From contig NZ_LGEL01000012.1 of the NCBI RefSeq assembly GCF_001636695.1, positions 30,080 to 94,079 of the forward strand: 64,000 nucleotides of DNA, given 5' to 3'. The position numbers and the translations under genes are program-made. Of the stretch, positions 53,562-63,390 are shown one piece after another. Numbering within the stretch: the stretch's first letter is position 1; the number at the start of each line of letters is the position of its first letter. The DNA comes from Pedobacter panaciterrae. Lineage in GTDB: Bacteria; Bacteroidota; Bacteroidia; Sphingobacteriales; Sphingobacteriaceae. The notes under the pieces are model-generated. The model did not search any database and was not told where the DNA came from. It saw only the letters and a list, made by a program, of their open reading frames with translations.

Positions 53562-54659
53562 ATGAAAAAAATAGTCCTGCTACTCAGTTGTATATTTCTA
53601 TCTCACTCTACTTTTGCCTGTTCCGCCTTTTTATTAAAATCCCAAAAGAACTTCTTTGTTGGTTTTAATGAGAACTGGAAAACCATGCCCGGCATGGTAA
53701 TTATTAATAAGAGAGGAGTTGCAAAAACAGGGCTTGGCTGGGATTTCATGGCTGCCCAACCCGGCAAGAATCCAGATGGTAAAAAATGGATTTCTAAGTA
53801 TGGCTCAGTGGGTTTTAGCCTGATGGGAATTGATATGCCTTGTTATGGAATGAATGAAAAGGGGCTCTATTTAGTTGAGCTTTATTTGGACAAAACCTTC
53901 TCAATCTCCGAAAAGGGAAAAACCAATATGTTCTGGGCACAATGGATCCAATATCAATTAGACAACTTTGCTGATGTTAACGAAATGCTCAAAAATCTTG
54001 ATCAGGCACCGGTTATTGATTGGTGGCCCACTTTTCCGGGAAGCCATTTTTTTGTGGCAGACAAATCTGGAAATACTGCAGTTCTGGAACTGTTAAATGG
54101 TAAAATGAAAGTATATAGCGGTAAAGAAATGCCTGTTAAACTTTTGTGTAACAATGAATATGAAAAAGATCTGCTTTCTTTAAAAGAATATCAGCCTTTT
54201 GGCGGCAAAAAAAGTTTTGATATGGAAAATAATAACAAATGGGATGATCGTTTCATAAAAGCCGCTCATATGTTAAACAACTACAATGAGGCTGTATCAG
54301 GAAATCCTTTAACTTATTCATGGAATATTCTTGAAGCCGTAAAGCCAGGTGAATGGCAAATGGTTGCCGATATGAAGCAAACTAAATTATATTTCCGATC
54401 TGACATTTCTAACAACATTAAAGAGATTGATCTCAATAAAATAGATTTTTCAGAAAAAGCCGATTTAAAATATGTAGATATACACTTTGACCAGGAAGGT
54501 GATATCTCCCGAAATTTATTAGCATTTAGCCCTGAAGTAAATAAATCCTATACTGAAAAAGGATTTGTAATTGCGTACGATAATAAAGAATTTCCTGGCT
54601 CTGTAACCTTCAAAAATGTCATAGAAAACCTCCATAATTACGTAAAAAGCTTATATTAA
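53562..54659 (+). CDS. Linear amide C-N hydrolase (choloylglycine-hydrolase/Ntn family)
   Basis: A 365-residue exported protein. The signal peptide (1-19, ending STFA) is followed directly by Cys20 (CSAFLLKSQKNFFVGFN), so cleavage exposes an N-terminal nucleophile Cys, as in Ntn hydrolases. Conserved features include the Arg/Asn-type region FVGFNENWKTMPGMVIINKR, the MGIDMPCYGMNEKGLYLVEL turn and the distal NNEYEKDLLSLKEY. Members cleave linear amides such as bile-salt conjugates, penicillin V or N-acyl amino acids; the substrate here is unknown. A lipid anchor on the same Cys is a less likely alternative. The 3' end overlaps the convergent permease gene by 9 bases. Confidence 0.87.
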   Translation: MKKIVLLLSCIFLSHSTFACSAFLLKSQKNFFVGFNENWKTMPGMVIINKRGVAKTGLGWDFMAAQPGKNPDGKKWISKYGSVGFSLMGIDMPCYGMNEKGLYLVELYLDKTFSISEKGKTNMFWAQWIQYQLDNFADVNEMLKNLDQAPVIDWWPTFPGSHFFVADKSGNTAVLELLNGKMKVYSGKEMPVKLLCNNEYEKDLLSLKEYQPFGGKKSFDMENNNKWDDRFIKAAHMLNNYNEAVSGNPLTYSWNILEAVKPGEWQMVADMKQTKLYFRSDISNNIKEIDLNKIDFSEKADLKYVDIHFDQEGDISRNLLAFSPEVNKSYTEKGFVIAYDNKEFPGSVTFKNVIENLHNYVKSLY

Positions 54660-55745
54660 AATCTTTTGTAACCTAGTCGTATCTTGTGTTTTTTCCAGCC
54701 AGGAATTGAAGATGGTATAAAATACAGCCATAATTATGGCTCCTTTAAACATTCCAATGAACCCCCATGCGGCCAGGCCTCCAATTACCCCAATAAAAAG
54801 CACCAGAAAAGGCAGCTTACCTCCACTCCTGGCAATTAAAATTGGCCTTAGTAAGGCCTCTGCAATTAGCACACATAAACCATAAACTGCTAAAAAAGCT
54901 GTTGTTCCTGTATGGCCCTGTGTACTTACCCAAAGTACCAGTGGCAACCAAACCACTAGTGGTCCTATTTGCAGGAGTACAAGAAAAAATACCAATGCGG
55001 TTAGGATTAACTTAAGATGAATACCTGCAATGGCAAAACCAATCCACGAAACAACAGCCGCAAAAAAAGCAGTCCCTATTACCCCTATCGACACACCTTT
55101 AATCGCATGATCAATAGCTTCCAGCAAAAGCAGTCCATCCCGCCTACCCAACAGATGTTGTAAAGTCAGCTTAAAAGGAATTAATTTCTCTTTTCCTCCT
55201 GCTAAAAAAAAGGCAGATACAACAATTCCAACAATAAGTTGCAAACCGGTACCCAATAACCCTACCCCTCCGGTAAGTAAATGATGCAGCACATCTTTGA
55301 TCTGGCGTTCATGACCAATCAAAGTCTCCTGCGGATTTTCCTGCAGATGACGCCAGAAATCAGCAATACTTTCACCTGCATAAGGGAGCTTAGTTATATT
55401 TTCAGGTAGCGGAGGAACCCCATGGGTTTTTATTTGCTCAATCCAAACTATCATATCCTTAACATGCCTGCCTAATGCGGTAATCATAAAAATAAAAGGC
55501 AGCGCAATTACTGCAATCAGGATCAGCGCATAAATAATTCCTGCAAGCTTCCGTTTCCTACCTAACAAGTGGCAAAAGCGTTCAAAAGGACCTGAAAATG
55601 AAGTGTAAAAGATAAGAGCGAAGGTAAATACCCCAAAAAATATCTTAAGCACATCATATAAGGCAAATAGTAAAGCAAGTAATGCCAGCAAAAGCAAACT
55701 GATTTCTATAATGTTTCGCTTTTGAACGTTAGGAGATGGTGTCAT
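54651..55745 (-). CDS. AI-2E family transporter (YdiK/PerM-like)
   Basis: A 364-residue integral membrane protein with about eight hydrophobic segments. The AI-2E transporter pattern is clear: two N-terminal helix pairs, a soluble middle loop (about 95-150, WIEQIKTHGVPPLPENITKL) and the C-terminal cluster GPLVVWLPLVLWVSTQGH plus LLRPILIARSGGKLPFLVLF with FIGVIGGLAAWG. Despite the family name, most members have no shown role in autoinducer transport; some move ions. The gene is monocistronic and convergent with the amide hydrolase. Confidence 0.92.
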   Translation of the reverse strand: MTPSPNVQKRNIIEISLLLLALLALLFALYDVLKIFFGVFTFALIFYTSFSGPFERFCHLLGRKRKLAGIIYALILIAVIALPFIFMITALGRHVKDMIVWIEQIKTHGVPPLPENITKLPYAGESIADFWRHLQENPQETLIGHERQIKDVLHHLLTGGVGLLGTGLQLIVGIVVSAFFLAGGKEKLIPFKLTLQHLLGRRDGLLLLEAIDHAIKGVSIGVIGTAFFAAVVSWIGFAIAGIHLKLILTALVFFLVLLQIGPLVVWLPLVLWVSTQGHTGTTAFLAVYGLCVLIAEALLRPILIARSGGKLPFLVLFIGVIGGLAAWGFIGMFKGAIIMAVFYTIFNSWLEKTQDTTRLQKILI

Positions 55746-55877
55746 AGAGCTGATGTCATTATAGATATAAATATATGAAAATGCCTGCAGATTATCCGTG
55801 TGATGTGGTGCATTGTTATATCAGCTTTGCCTGGGCAAATGGAAAAATGCAGGGTGATAGTTCGTATGTTGGTGACG

Positions 55878-56897
55878 TTATAATTCGCCAGTAATGAATG
55901 GTCCTATTTTCTGCTTACTCGTTTCTGAGAGGCTATTATAAAATCCGGTCATCTTAGATTTGATATAAGACACTTTTACCACCCTGATGATCTTTGGTGC
56001 TTTCTCCTTATTGCTGGATCTGACCATAATGCCTAACAATTGTCCGTCTGAGTTAAATACACCACCTCCGCTCATACCAGTTATTGCCTGAGCTGCCACA
56101 AAAAACTCCACTTCAGGATTATACGAGATATCTGCTTCAGTATCTCCGGCAGTTTTCAGTTTTTGGATCGTATCTATAGCTTCTTCATCGGATAGTATTT
56201 TTCCATAAGCTACCGCTCCATTAGAATAGTTTGCTTTATCCTGAGGATAGCCAATTGCAATGGCTTTTTCGCCTACAACGGGGCTATTCCAGGTTTGATT
56301 TGTTTTTGTGCGGTTATTCGGGTCATACATTTGCAAAGGTGTTGTGGTTTGAACTACACCAGGATATTGAGGAAATGACCCCTGTTCAATTCGCTGATTA
56401 TCGACAACACCAAGATAAAAATCCTCTGCTGGCAGTACGGTGGTATTGGTAGCATTTGTAGATATATCGAAATGCATTAAAGGAAAATCGGCAATCAGGG
56501 TATTACCTAACGCTATATTTCCATTGATTGGTGGAATCTGTGAAGTCTCAAAAATCCCCGGGTTTTCAGAGGATAAATCGAAAAACTGGGCGCTGCGGGA
56601 AGTCCATCCTGATAAACTATAGACATGATTGGCACTGATATACAGCCCTAAACCGTATTCGTTTTTTCTGCTCCATACTGTTTTTGATGCCGGACCTCTT
56701 TTTCCAACACTGCCCCTTACTTTATTCAGCAGTTTGATTAGGTTTTGGTCATTACCGTTTAATACTTCCTCTAGTTTAGCGAGCTCTACCTTTCCTTGAA
56801 GTGGCTTGTCCGCATCAGGACTAACCTTCTTTTTACAAGATAAAAATACTACTAATAATAGAAATAGGACTGCTTTAATATTTTGATTTGAACTCAT
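55878..56897 (-). CDS. Lipoprotein with trypsin-like serine peptidase domain
   Basis: A 339-residue protein taken from ATG 56897, which gives a lipoprotein signal ending VVFLSCKKK. The longer frame from 56963 would add an unlikely leader overlapping the next gene. The mature part has a chymotrypsin-fold layout: a histidine in YISANHVYSLSGW, an aspartate candidate in LMHFDISTN and the serine motif AITGMSGGGVFNSDGQLLGI, with the GxSGG core intact. It is therefore probably an active envelope serine peptidase. The next gene upstream on the same strand encodes a lipocalin-like lipoprotein ending 22 bases before it, probably in the same operon. Confidence 0.78.
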   Translation of the reverse strand: MSSNQNIKAVLFLLLVVFLSCKKKVSPDADKPLQGKVELAKLEEVLNGNDQNLIKLLNKVRGSVGKRGPASKTVWSRKNEYGLGLYISANHVYSLSGWTSRSAQFFDLSSENPGIFETSQIPPINGNIALGNTLIADFPLMHFDISTNATNTTVLPAEDFYLGVVDNQRIEQGSFPQYPGVVQTTTPLQMYDPNNRTKTNQTWNSPVVGEKAIAIGYPQDKANYSNGAVAYGKILSDEEAIDTIQKLKTAGDTEADISYNPEVEFFVAAQAITGMSGGGVFNSDGQLLGIMVRSSNKEKAPKIIRVVKVSYIKSKMTGFYNSLSETSKQKIGPFITGEL

Positions 56898-56919
56898 GAT
56901 CGTTATAACCTTATCCGGG

Positions 56920-57375
56920 CTAAAGGATAATTTTAAATTTAAGTTCGGTTTCAACCGGGGCATCTGCAGGGTAAGTTATATACTTAATGATAAGTACTGA
57001 ATTTTCGATCTTGAAAGTGGCATTTTCAAAAAGTTCCTGGTTAATCTCAGTCCGCGTTGCTTCAGCTGTTCCCTGTCTTTCCAGTTGTTCCACAACTTTA
57101 ATCTTTAGCTTATCACCATTTACGGTATAACTGCCATTCTGTATTATCGAATGGTTATTGGACTGGCTCATCAATATCGCAAACTTTCCATCAACCAGAA
57201 AAGCAAGTTTACGGGATGAAGCCGTTACAGGTATTTCCTGCCACGTTCCCAGAACACTTCTTTTTTCTTCTTTAAGTCCTGGTTCTCTTTCTGGTTCTTT
57301 GGTTTTCTTGCACGCAATTAGCGATGCTGAAAGAACCATCATCAGGCCCAAATAAAATAAATAAGTCTTTGTCAT
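56920..57375 (-). CDS. Lipocalin-like lipoprotein
   Basis: A 151-residue protein from ATG 57375 (MTKTYLFYLGLMM), with a lipoprotein signal ending SASLIACKK. The longer frame to 57438 would spoil the signal. The mature chain (VLGTWQEIPVTASSRKLAFL; NGSYTVNGDKLKIKVVEQLE) has the GTW start and strand pattern of lipocalin-like/DUF domains common in Bacteroidota lipoproteins. Function is unknown. It lies directly upstream of the serine-peptidase lipoprotein and may be its operon partner. Confidence 0.72.
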   Translation of the reverse strand: MTKTYLFYLGLMMVLSASLIACKKTKEPEREPGLKEEKRSVLGTWQEIPVTASSRKLAFLVDGKFAILMSQSNNHSIIQNGSYTVNGDKLKIKVVEQLERQGTAEATRTEINQELFENATFKIENSVLIIKYITYPADAPVETELKFKIIL

Positions 57376-57491
57376 AGCGTCATTTAAATTTACCGATAAA
57401 ACGTGAGAACTTAAAAAAACGCTACAATAAAAACTCAATTATTTTACACCAAACTATACATTTTACTAAAACACCAGCTCTACACCACTTA

Positions 57492-57695
57492 TCAGACCTT
57501 CCTTATATTTTTCTTCATTGAATTTATAAAGGAATGGGGATCGATGTGCGCCAGCGAAGGTGATTTTGTAAGATTTAAGACAAAACCGTAAAGAAGATCT
57601 GCATAGATACAATAGAGTTTACTAAAATCTGCCTGCGATCCGGATATTAACCCTTTTACATATTTAACATGAATATTTCTTTCCTCGTTGATCAT
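57492..57695 (-). pseudogene. Truncated ECF sigma factor (region 2 fragment)
   Basis: The frame from ATG 57695 encodes 67 residues. KGLISGSQADFSKLYCIYAD and LLYGFVLNLTKSPSLAHI match the first helices of ECF sigma region 2, where the next segment should read like DIVQDTFIKLW. Here it continues SFINSMKKNIRKV and stops, so the rest of region 2 and all of region 4 are missing. An alternative frame start at 57776 adds no recognisable domain. It is most likely a degraded sigma gene, though a short regulatory peptide cannot be excluded. It lies upstream of the two lipoprotein genes on the same strand. Confidence 0.5.
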
Positions 57696-57850
57696 AATTA
57701 ACCTGTAACAAGCTAAGTTAGGGACACCAAGCCTGTTACATACATATATCGCCTCTAAACAAAGACATAGAATCAAAAAATAATACTGAATGCCTGTTCA
57801 TTTTGCATTTTTACCCAGTTTCTGTATCTTTTATAAATTTTTAGCTTTTA

Positions 57851-59605
57851 ATGAATCGCCCCTTTATTGTTATTCTTTTAATCCTATTGTTTTGTTTGAA
57901 AACAAAAGCGCAGGATGTCCAGATTAAACCGTTGATAACAGCATGGAAACGGACTGACACCTCACAAACCCATAAAGCTGAACAGACTTACAACTGGTTC
58001 AGGAAGGATAAAGACTTTAAACTATATCAACGCAATTTAAGGTCATTGTATGCTTATTTAAAAAATAATCCAGACGATAGACTATGGGTTAGAACAGTAA
58101 TGTATGATATTTTTGGAAAGCGAGAATTCCGTAAGGTAAGATCGTGGCAATACCAGAATGATTTAGTTGACACCAGTCGCTTATATAACTGTATCAAAAT
58201 AGCGTATAGACTTAACGACGACCAACTTAAAGCCGAATTATATACCTTATATGCCGAAATATCTTATGGAACGGGTAACTACCTGCTCTATAATTTAAAG
58301 GCCATAGAACTACAGCAAAAGGTTGGTACTGCCCACTTTATTTATGCCGCAAACCTCTACTACAATGTTAGCCTTGGTTTATATGAAGGGGAAGACTATC
58401 AGCAAAGTATAGATTATGGCCTTAAATTTTTATCATTTGAATATGAAGAAAGAAAGAATTTAGATCCTCGTTTGTACATCATGCAACTGGACCTTATCGG
58501 CGCATCTTATTTAAGACTGGCTAAAAATGAGCTAGCGAAGCAATATTATCAGCACATCATAGACACACTTACTAAGCGACCAGATCATGCTCCTGAGTAT
58601 CAGCAATTGTGGATGAGTATTGCTAAAGGAAATATCGGCAGAGTTTTGATGCTCGATAAGCAATACACTAATGCAATGCCATTGGTAACCGAACATTTGC
58701 AGACCGGTATAAGGCTGAATTTCTATAATAATGCTGCAATGGCCCAAAATACTTTGGCAGAAATTGGCTTTGAACAGCAATTATACCCCGAAGCTATAGC
58801 TGGCTTTAAAAAAGCGTATCGTTACGCGATAAAATCTAATACCATTAAAGAAAAAATCAGGGCCTGCAAAGGGCTTTCTAATGCTTATCGGATAACCAAG
58901 CAAACCGATAGTGCATTTGAATACTATAATCGCTACCATCAATATCAGGATAACTTAACGGCAAACATCAACGAGGGGAAATTATCGGCCGTTAACGCAC
59001 GAATGGCGTTTGATAATGCGCAGGATAATTTAGAAAATGCTAACAAAACAATAAAAGCACAGCGTTTAACCAGAAATCTTATTATATCGAGTATTGCATT
59101 GCTAACCATTATTGCCTTATTAGCTTACAACAGGAAAATGCTGAAACAAAGACATAAAGAAGAAATGCTGTTGCGTAAACAAAAAGATGCTGAACTGGAA
59201 GCACATCATGCAAAAATTCAAATTGTAAATTTCACTGAAAATATTATTGAAAAAGATCAGCTACTAAAGGATTTGCAGCAGCAAATCAATAATAACAGTA
59301 CACTAATTAATGAAAATTTAGCCAATTACACCTTAATTACGGATGAAGAATGGGAAAAATTCAGATTTGAGTTTCAAAAAGCATATCCACATTTTTTACC
59401 TGTTTTAAGGCAGAAAATTGAACATATTACCCCTTCTGAAGAAAGGCTCTCTGCACTTTTGTATTTAAAATTAACCACCAGCCAAATTGCCAGTACCCTT
59501 GGCATAAGTGATGAAAGTGTTAGCCGAAGCAAACGACGGTTAAAATTGCGTCTTGATCTTTCCCAAAACCAAAAACTGGAGGACTATTTATTGAGCCTCG
59601 CTTAA
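57851..59605 (+). CDS. TPR protein with membrane helix and C-terminal LuxR-like HTH
   Basis: A 584-residue protein with a signal peptide (about 1-21, ending KTKAQ). An array of TPR-like helices fills about 60-400. One membrane helix (about 413-430; RNLIISSIALLTIIALLAYN) is followed by a coiled coil (about 432-480) and a C-terminal HTH of LuxR type (about 520-575; SEERLSALLYLKLTTSQIAS; TLGISDESVSRSKRRLKLRL). This layout (periplasmic TPR sensor, one membrane span, cytosolic DNA-binding end) is frequent in Bacteroidota and suggests a one-component membrane-anchored regulator. The target is unknown. It converges on the response-regulator gene. Confidence 0.88.
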   Translation: MNRPFIVILLILLFCLKTKAQDVQIKPLITAWKRTDTSQTHKAEQTYNWFRKDKDFKLYQRNLRSLYAYLKNNPDDRLWVRTVMYDIFGKREFRKVRSWQYQNDLVDTSRLYNCIKIAYRLNDDQLKAELYTLYAEISYGTGNYLLYNLKAIELQQKVGTAHFIYAANLYYNVSLGLYEGEDYQQSIDYGLKFLSFEYEERKNLDPRLYIMQLDLIGASYLRLAKNELAKQYYQHIIDTLTKRPDHAPEYQQLWMSIAKGNIGRVLMLDKQYTNAMPLVTEHLQTGIRLNFYNNAAMAQNTLAEIGFEQQLYPEAIAGFKKAYRYAIKSNTIKEKIRACKGLSNAYRITKQTDSAFEYYNRYHQYQDNLTANINEGKLSAVNARMAFDNAQDNLENANKTIKAQRLTRNLIISSIALLTIIALLAYNRKMLKQRHKEEMLLRKQKDAELEAHHAKIQIVNFTENIIEKDQLLKDLQQQINNNSTLINENLANYTLITDEEWEKFRFEFQKAYPHFLPVLRQKIEHITPSEERLSALLYLKLTTSQIASTLGISDESVSRSKRRLKLRLDLSQNQKLEDYLLSLA

Positions 59606-59657
59606 ACCTTACTATCCTAGTCTGCTGTGTCCACAAAAATTATAAAGTAGGTATAGG

Positions 59658-60296
59658 TTACACCATTCCATATTCACTCGCTTTTTTAATTAACAAAGCT
59701 GAGTTGTTTACCTGAAATTTTTGCATCAGGTTATGGCGATGGGTTTCTACTGTTTGTGGGCTGATAAATAGCTGCCGGGCTATGGTACCAGTAGTAGCGC
59801 CCTCACTTACCAATTTCAAAACCTCCTGTTCTCTTTGTGTGAGACGGGGAATATCTTTAGGTTTTATTTCAGCAGAAAAAAGGATTTTTTGCAATTCGCT
59901 GTTCATCAAAAACTGATTATTCAGTACCTGAAAAATAGCGGTTATCAAATCTTTTCTTGAAGTGTTTTTTAATAAATAGGCATCAGCTCCATTTTGAAGC
60001 ATATCCATAATTACACTTTTTTCGGTGTGATTGGTAAGCGCTATAATCTTAATACTATTGTCAATCACCTTAATGGCCTTACATGCTTCTATGCCCGACA
60101 TCCCGGAGAGGCTGATATCCAGAAAAACCACATCCGCTCGCTGCAGCCGTAAAAACTCCAATGCTGGTTCGGCATCGGTAAAAGTATTTGTAATTTTCAC
60201 TCCCTCTACGTTCCGCAAGATACTGCATAAACCCTCAATAAATATCGAATGGTCTTCTACAATGATGACGGATATCTCTGTTAACTGTTGCGACAT
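59658..60296 (-). CDS. NarL/FixJ-type response regulator
   Basis: A 212-residue regulator. The receiver (about 8-125) has VIIVEDHSIF, the phosphoacceptor Asp in DVVFLDISLSGMSGI and AYLLKNTSRKDL. A LuxR HTH (about 150-205) has LTQREQEVLKLVSEGATTGT followed by IARQLFISPQTVETHRHNLM. Its start overlaps the end of the TPR histidine kinase gene by 16 bases, so kinase and regulator are translationally coupled partners. Confidence 0.95.
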   Translation of the reverse strand: MSQQLTEISVIIVEDHSIFIEGLCSILRNVEGVKITNTFTDAEPALEFLRLQRADVVFLDISLSGMSGIEACKAIKVIDNSIKIIALTNHTEKSVIMDMLQNGADAYLLKNTSRKDLITAIFQVLNNQFLMNSELQKILFSAEIKPKDIPRLTQREQEVLKLVSEGATTGTIARQLFISPQTVETHRHNLMQKFQVNNSALLIKKASEYGMV

Positions 60297-62203
60297 ACTA
60301 GTTCAATATTAATTGCAGTTCCCTTTTCTGGTGAAGAACGGATGTCCATCTTTCCCTGCAAAAATTCCACTCTATTACGAATGTTAGCCATCCCAATCCC
60401 CTTATTATCACTACGTAAGTCCATATTAAAACCCTGACCGTTATCTTCAATAGTAATATAAAAAATATTTTCCAGTTGACTGCACTGAACAAACACTTCA
60501 GTAGCGGCCGCATGTTTTACTACATTAGTCAGCAACTCCTGAACGATACGATAAATAATGAGTTGCACCTGTACAGAAAGATCACGTGTTATATTTAAAG
60601 TCTGAAACTCGACATTCATTTTATCCGTTGATGTAGACTGACAAAGATCATGAAGTGCCGTTTCCAGACCAGAGCGAAGCAAGGCTTCGGGCATCATATT
60701 GCGGGCGATCCGTCGCAGTTCAGTTACGGAGTTATCTAACTGGCTGATCACTTTATTTAATTGCCCCTGATCATCTGGCGTTATTTCCGAAAGATTGATT
60801 TTTACTCCGGCCAGCATACCTCCCAACCCATCGTGCAGGTCGCGGGCCAGTCGCCCCCGTTCTCGTTCCTCTCCATTTAGTAAAGCCTGGGCGACCGCTA
60901 TTTGTTGTTCCTGTCTCAATGATTTTATTTGCTGGTCGCCTTTAATTCTTCGCTGTTTATAAAAATAAATGAACAACAACGCAGTCAGAATTAATAGCGC
61001 CAAACTGCTCCATAGGAAGAGTCTTTGCATTTTAGCTTTTTCATTTAAGCGCAAAATCTCTTTTCCCTTTTCCGAATAATTATATTTAGCTTCCAGTTCC
61101 TTGATCTGAACATCAGTTTGCTTTGCAGACAGGCTGTCGCTAAGTTTGATAAATTTTAAAAGCCAATTATTAGCTGCTTTAGGGTTGTTTAAGGCAGAAT
61201 CAGTTCTTGCTAATTCACGTAATACCAACAGCATGTTTTCAGGCATTTCTGCTACATATGGCCTGGTATATATTTTTAATAACAATTTTTTTGCCTCTGT
61301 ATATTTTTTCTGTGCCTTATAAGTTTGGGATTGTTCCATCATTATTGATGTCGCATCATAAAATCGTTTAAGTGTTTCGGCTACACGAATACCCTTTTCA
61401 AAACTTTCAAGTGCCTTTTCATAGTTTTTTATACCGTTATAGTAACGTCCCTCGGCCAGGTAACAGGAAGGTACATGAATTGATTGTGGATAAAGATTCA
61501 ATAATGTTTTTGCACTATCTAAAAAAGGTTTGGCGGCGCCGTAATTTTCTTTATTGAGATAGTTCTCTGCGATCTTAGCGTAACAGTTCATCAATCTTTC
61601 ATTATTATTGCTATTGTTTTTTAATATAGCTATCGCTTTTTTATAATACTGTATGGATTTATCATAATCAAAAACATTGATGAATACTACACCAAGGCTC
61701 ATATAATAGATACCTATGTGACTCGTGTCGCCTGCTTTCGTAGCCAACGGTATTACATTATTTAGTAAGATATTAGCAAATGACCTTTCTTTGCCGCTCC
61801 GCTCTTCCAAAGCACCGTAGTTGTGCCATATCTTTGAACTTAATGCATAAGCCTCCCGGGTATGGATGTTACGTAAAAACTTCTCTGCTATCATATATTC
61901 CCGCTGGGCACGTGGAATATCGTATTCAAAAAAAGCACTACCAAGGTAATAATGAGCCTCACCTTCGTAATAATCGCCATTCGGATTAAATTTCAAAGCT
62001 TCCTCTGCATAATGCACTCCTTTGGCACTATCCAGGTCGGCCCAGTACTGGGACAATAAAAAAAGGGTTTTTGCCCTGGTAGTGTCGCTTAACGGCTTAC
62101 GTAATAAGGTTTCCAGGCTATCAGCATATTGGTTACTTTCGGACTGTTGCCCAAAGCTGCTTAACGATACCAAAACCAGGAAAACAAAAAAATACTTTTT
62201 CAA
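60281..62203 (-). CDS. TPR-containing sensor histidine kinase (HisKA_3)
   Basis: A 640-residue protein with a signal peptide (about 1-18, ending SSFGQ) and a periplasmic TPR array (about 30-370; IGIYYMSLGVVFINVFDYDK; AKIAENYLNKENYGAAKPF). One membrane helix (about 395-412) is followed by a short coiled coil. The cytosolic HisKA_3 domain has the phosphorylation motif ERGRLARDLHDGLGGMLAGV, and the HATPase_c domain includes VQELLTNVVKHAAATEVFV and KGIGMANIRNRVEFLQGK. It forms a two-component system with the NarL-type regulator whose gene overlaps its 3' end. The signal is unknown. Confidence 0.94.
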   Translation of the reverse strand: MKKYFFVFLVLVSLSSFGQQSESNQYADSLETLLRKPLSDTTRAKTLFLLSQYWADLDSAKGVHYAEEALKFNPNGDYYEGEAHYYLGSAFFEYDIPRAQREYMIAEKFLRNIHTREAYALSSKIWHNYGALEERSGKERSFANILLNNVIPLATKAGDTSHIGIYYMSLGVVFINVFDYDKSIQYYKKAIAILKNNSNNNERLMNCYAKIAENYLNKENYGAAKPFLDSAKTLLNLYPQSIHVPSCYLAEGRYYNGIKNYEKALESFEKGIRVAETLKRFYDATSIMMEQSQTYKAQKKYTEAKKLLLKIYTRPYVAEMPENMLLVLRELARTDSALNNPKAANNWLLKFIKLSDSLSAKQTDVQIKELEAKYNYSEKGKEILRLNEKAKMQRLFLWSSLALLILTALLFIYFYKQRRIKGDQQIKSLRQEQQIAVAQALLNGEERERGRLARDLHDGLGGMLAGVKINLSEITPDDQGQLNKVISQLDNSVTELRRIARNMMPEALLRSGLETALHDLCQSTSTDKMNVEFQTLNITRDLSVQVQLIIYRIVQELLTNVVKHAAATEVFVQCSQLENIFYITIEDNGQGFNMDLRSDNKGIGMANIRNRVEFLQGKMDIRSSPEKGTAINIELVCRNS

Positions 62204-62393
62204 CAGATGGTTTTTATCAGGCAGAAAAAACTATGAAATTCTATTTACACTAAGTTGAGGATATTTTTTTTGAAAAGCTATCCTGAAATACTTTGATTTT
62301 TTCTCAGGGTTTCCATGGATGCCCAAAATCAAAGCTTACAGGGATTGTTTGCCATAGGGATAGTAGAGAACTTTGACATCAAACCTTATACTT

Positions 62394-63350
62394 ATGAAAA
62401 CCATATATTTCATTATACTTTGTGCTGTCATTACAGGGCTATCTGCCTGCAGCAAAAAAGGAGATGACGGGCCAATAGACAGCAGTCATTTTGGCTCGGG
62501 TAATCTTTATTATGATTGGTCGGAAGGCGCGGGATTAGCGGTAGTTTACAAACTAGATCTGAACAATGCCAGCCGTTCAAAGGCACTTGCCTACAATGCC
62601 AATCGTCATGCCTGGGACGTTAGCCGTGATGGCAATAAAATGATACAATCCCTCGCAGATCCTAACGATTTCGATTCGGAGATATACCGCATTATTAACA
62701 TGAGCAACGGGCAAACCATCTCCGAGTTTAAAAAACCAGGAACCGAGTTAAGCAGTTTCACAGAACCCATATTTTCACCCGATATGACTCTGATTGCTGT
62801 ACCACCTACCTTTGATCGGGGATTGTTGATATTAAATATGCAGGGCCAGTTAATCAAGGAAGTAGTAACCATAGGGGGTAATAAAATAAAAGGGCATATT
62901 TCCTGGATGCCGGATAAGAGCATCTTATGCACGGTTGGAAATACGATTTATCGCCTGAATAATAGTTATACCTATGGCAATATTGTGAGCACTATTAACT
63001 TTAGTGACTGGAATCATGTAACAGTAAGTAATGATGGTAGTAAGATAGCTTATGCAGGGGGTAAACATATCTGGCTAATGAATGCAGATGGCAGTGATTT
63101 AAAGCAAATAAGCACCAGCAACAATGAGGAGGGCTATCCAGTATTTTCGCCCGACGGCAAATACCTGCTGATTGGAAGCAATTATCTAGGTGAAGGCAAT
63201 GCCATTCAACGATGGGAATTGACCATTATTCCTGCTGATGGACAGCAGTACAATGTAAATGACGGAGTCGACAAACGTGTAATACCGATAAAACTAAAGA
63301 ACAGCGAAAGCACACAAGAACTTTGCAATTACATAATGGAATGGCGCTAA
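62394..63350 (+). CDS. WD40/TolB-like beta-propeller lipoprotein
   Basis: A 318-residue lipoprotein from ATG 62394 (a TTG at 62373 is also in frame but would place the signal badly). The lipobox is ITGLSACSKKG. PD40/TolB-type blades follow: HAWDVSRDGNKMIQSL, PIFSPDMTLIAVPP, HVTVSNDGSKIAYAGGKHIW and YPVFSPDGKYLLIGSN. It is probably a periplasmic propeller that binds a partner protein or glycan. It is monocistronic, divergent from the TPR kinase. The partner cannot be told. Confidence 0.82.
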   Translation: MKTIYFIILCAVITGLSACSKKGDDGPIDSSHFGSGNLYYDWSEGAGLAVVYKLDLNNASRSKALAYNANRHAWDVSRDGNKMIQSLADPNDFDSEIYRIINMSNGQTISEFKKPGTELSSFTEPIFSPDMTLIAVPPTFDRGLLILNMQGQLIKEVVTIGGNKIKGHISWMPDKSILCTVGNTIYRLNNSYTYGNIVSTINFSDWNHVTVSNDGSKIAYAGGKHIWLMNADGSDLKQISTSNNEEGYPVFSPDGKYLLIGSNYLGEGNAIQRWELTIIPADGQQYNVNDGVDKRVIPIKLKNSESTQELCNYIMEWR

Positions 63351-63390
63351 GAGCAAACTTTCCTGAAAATAAAGAATTTTATCCCTGTTC

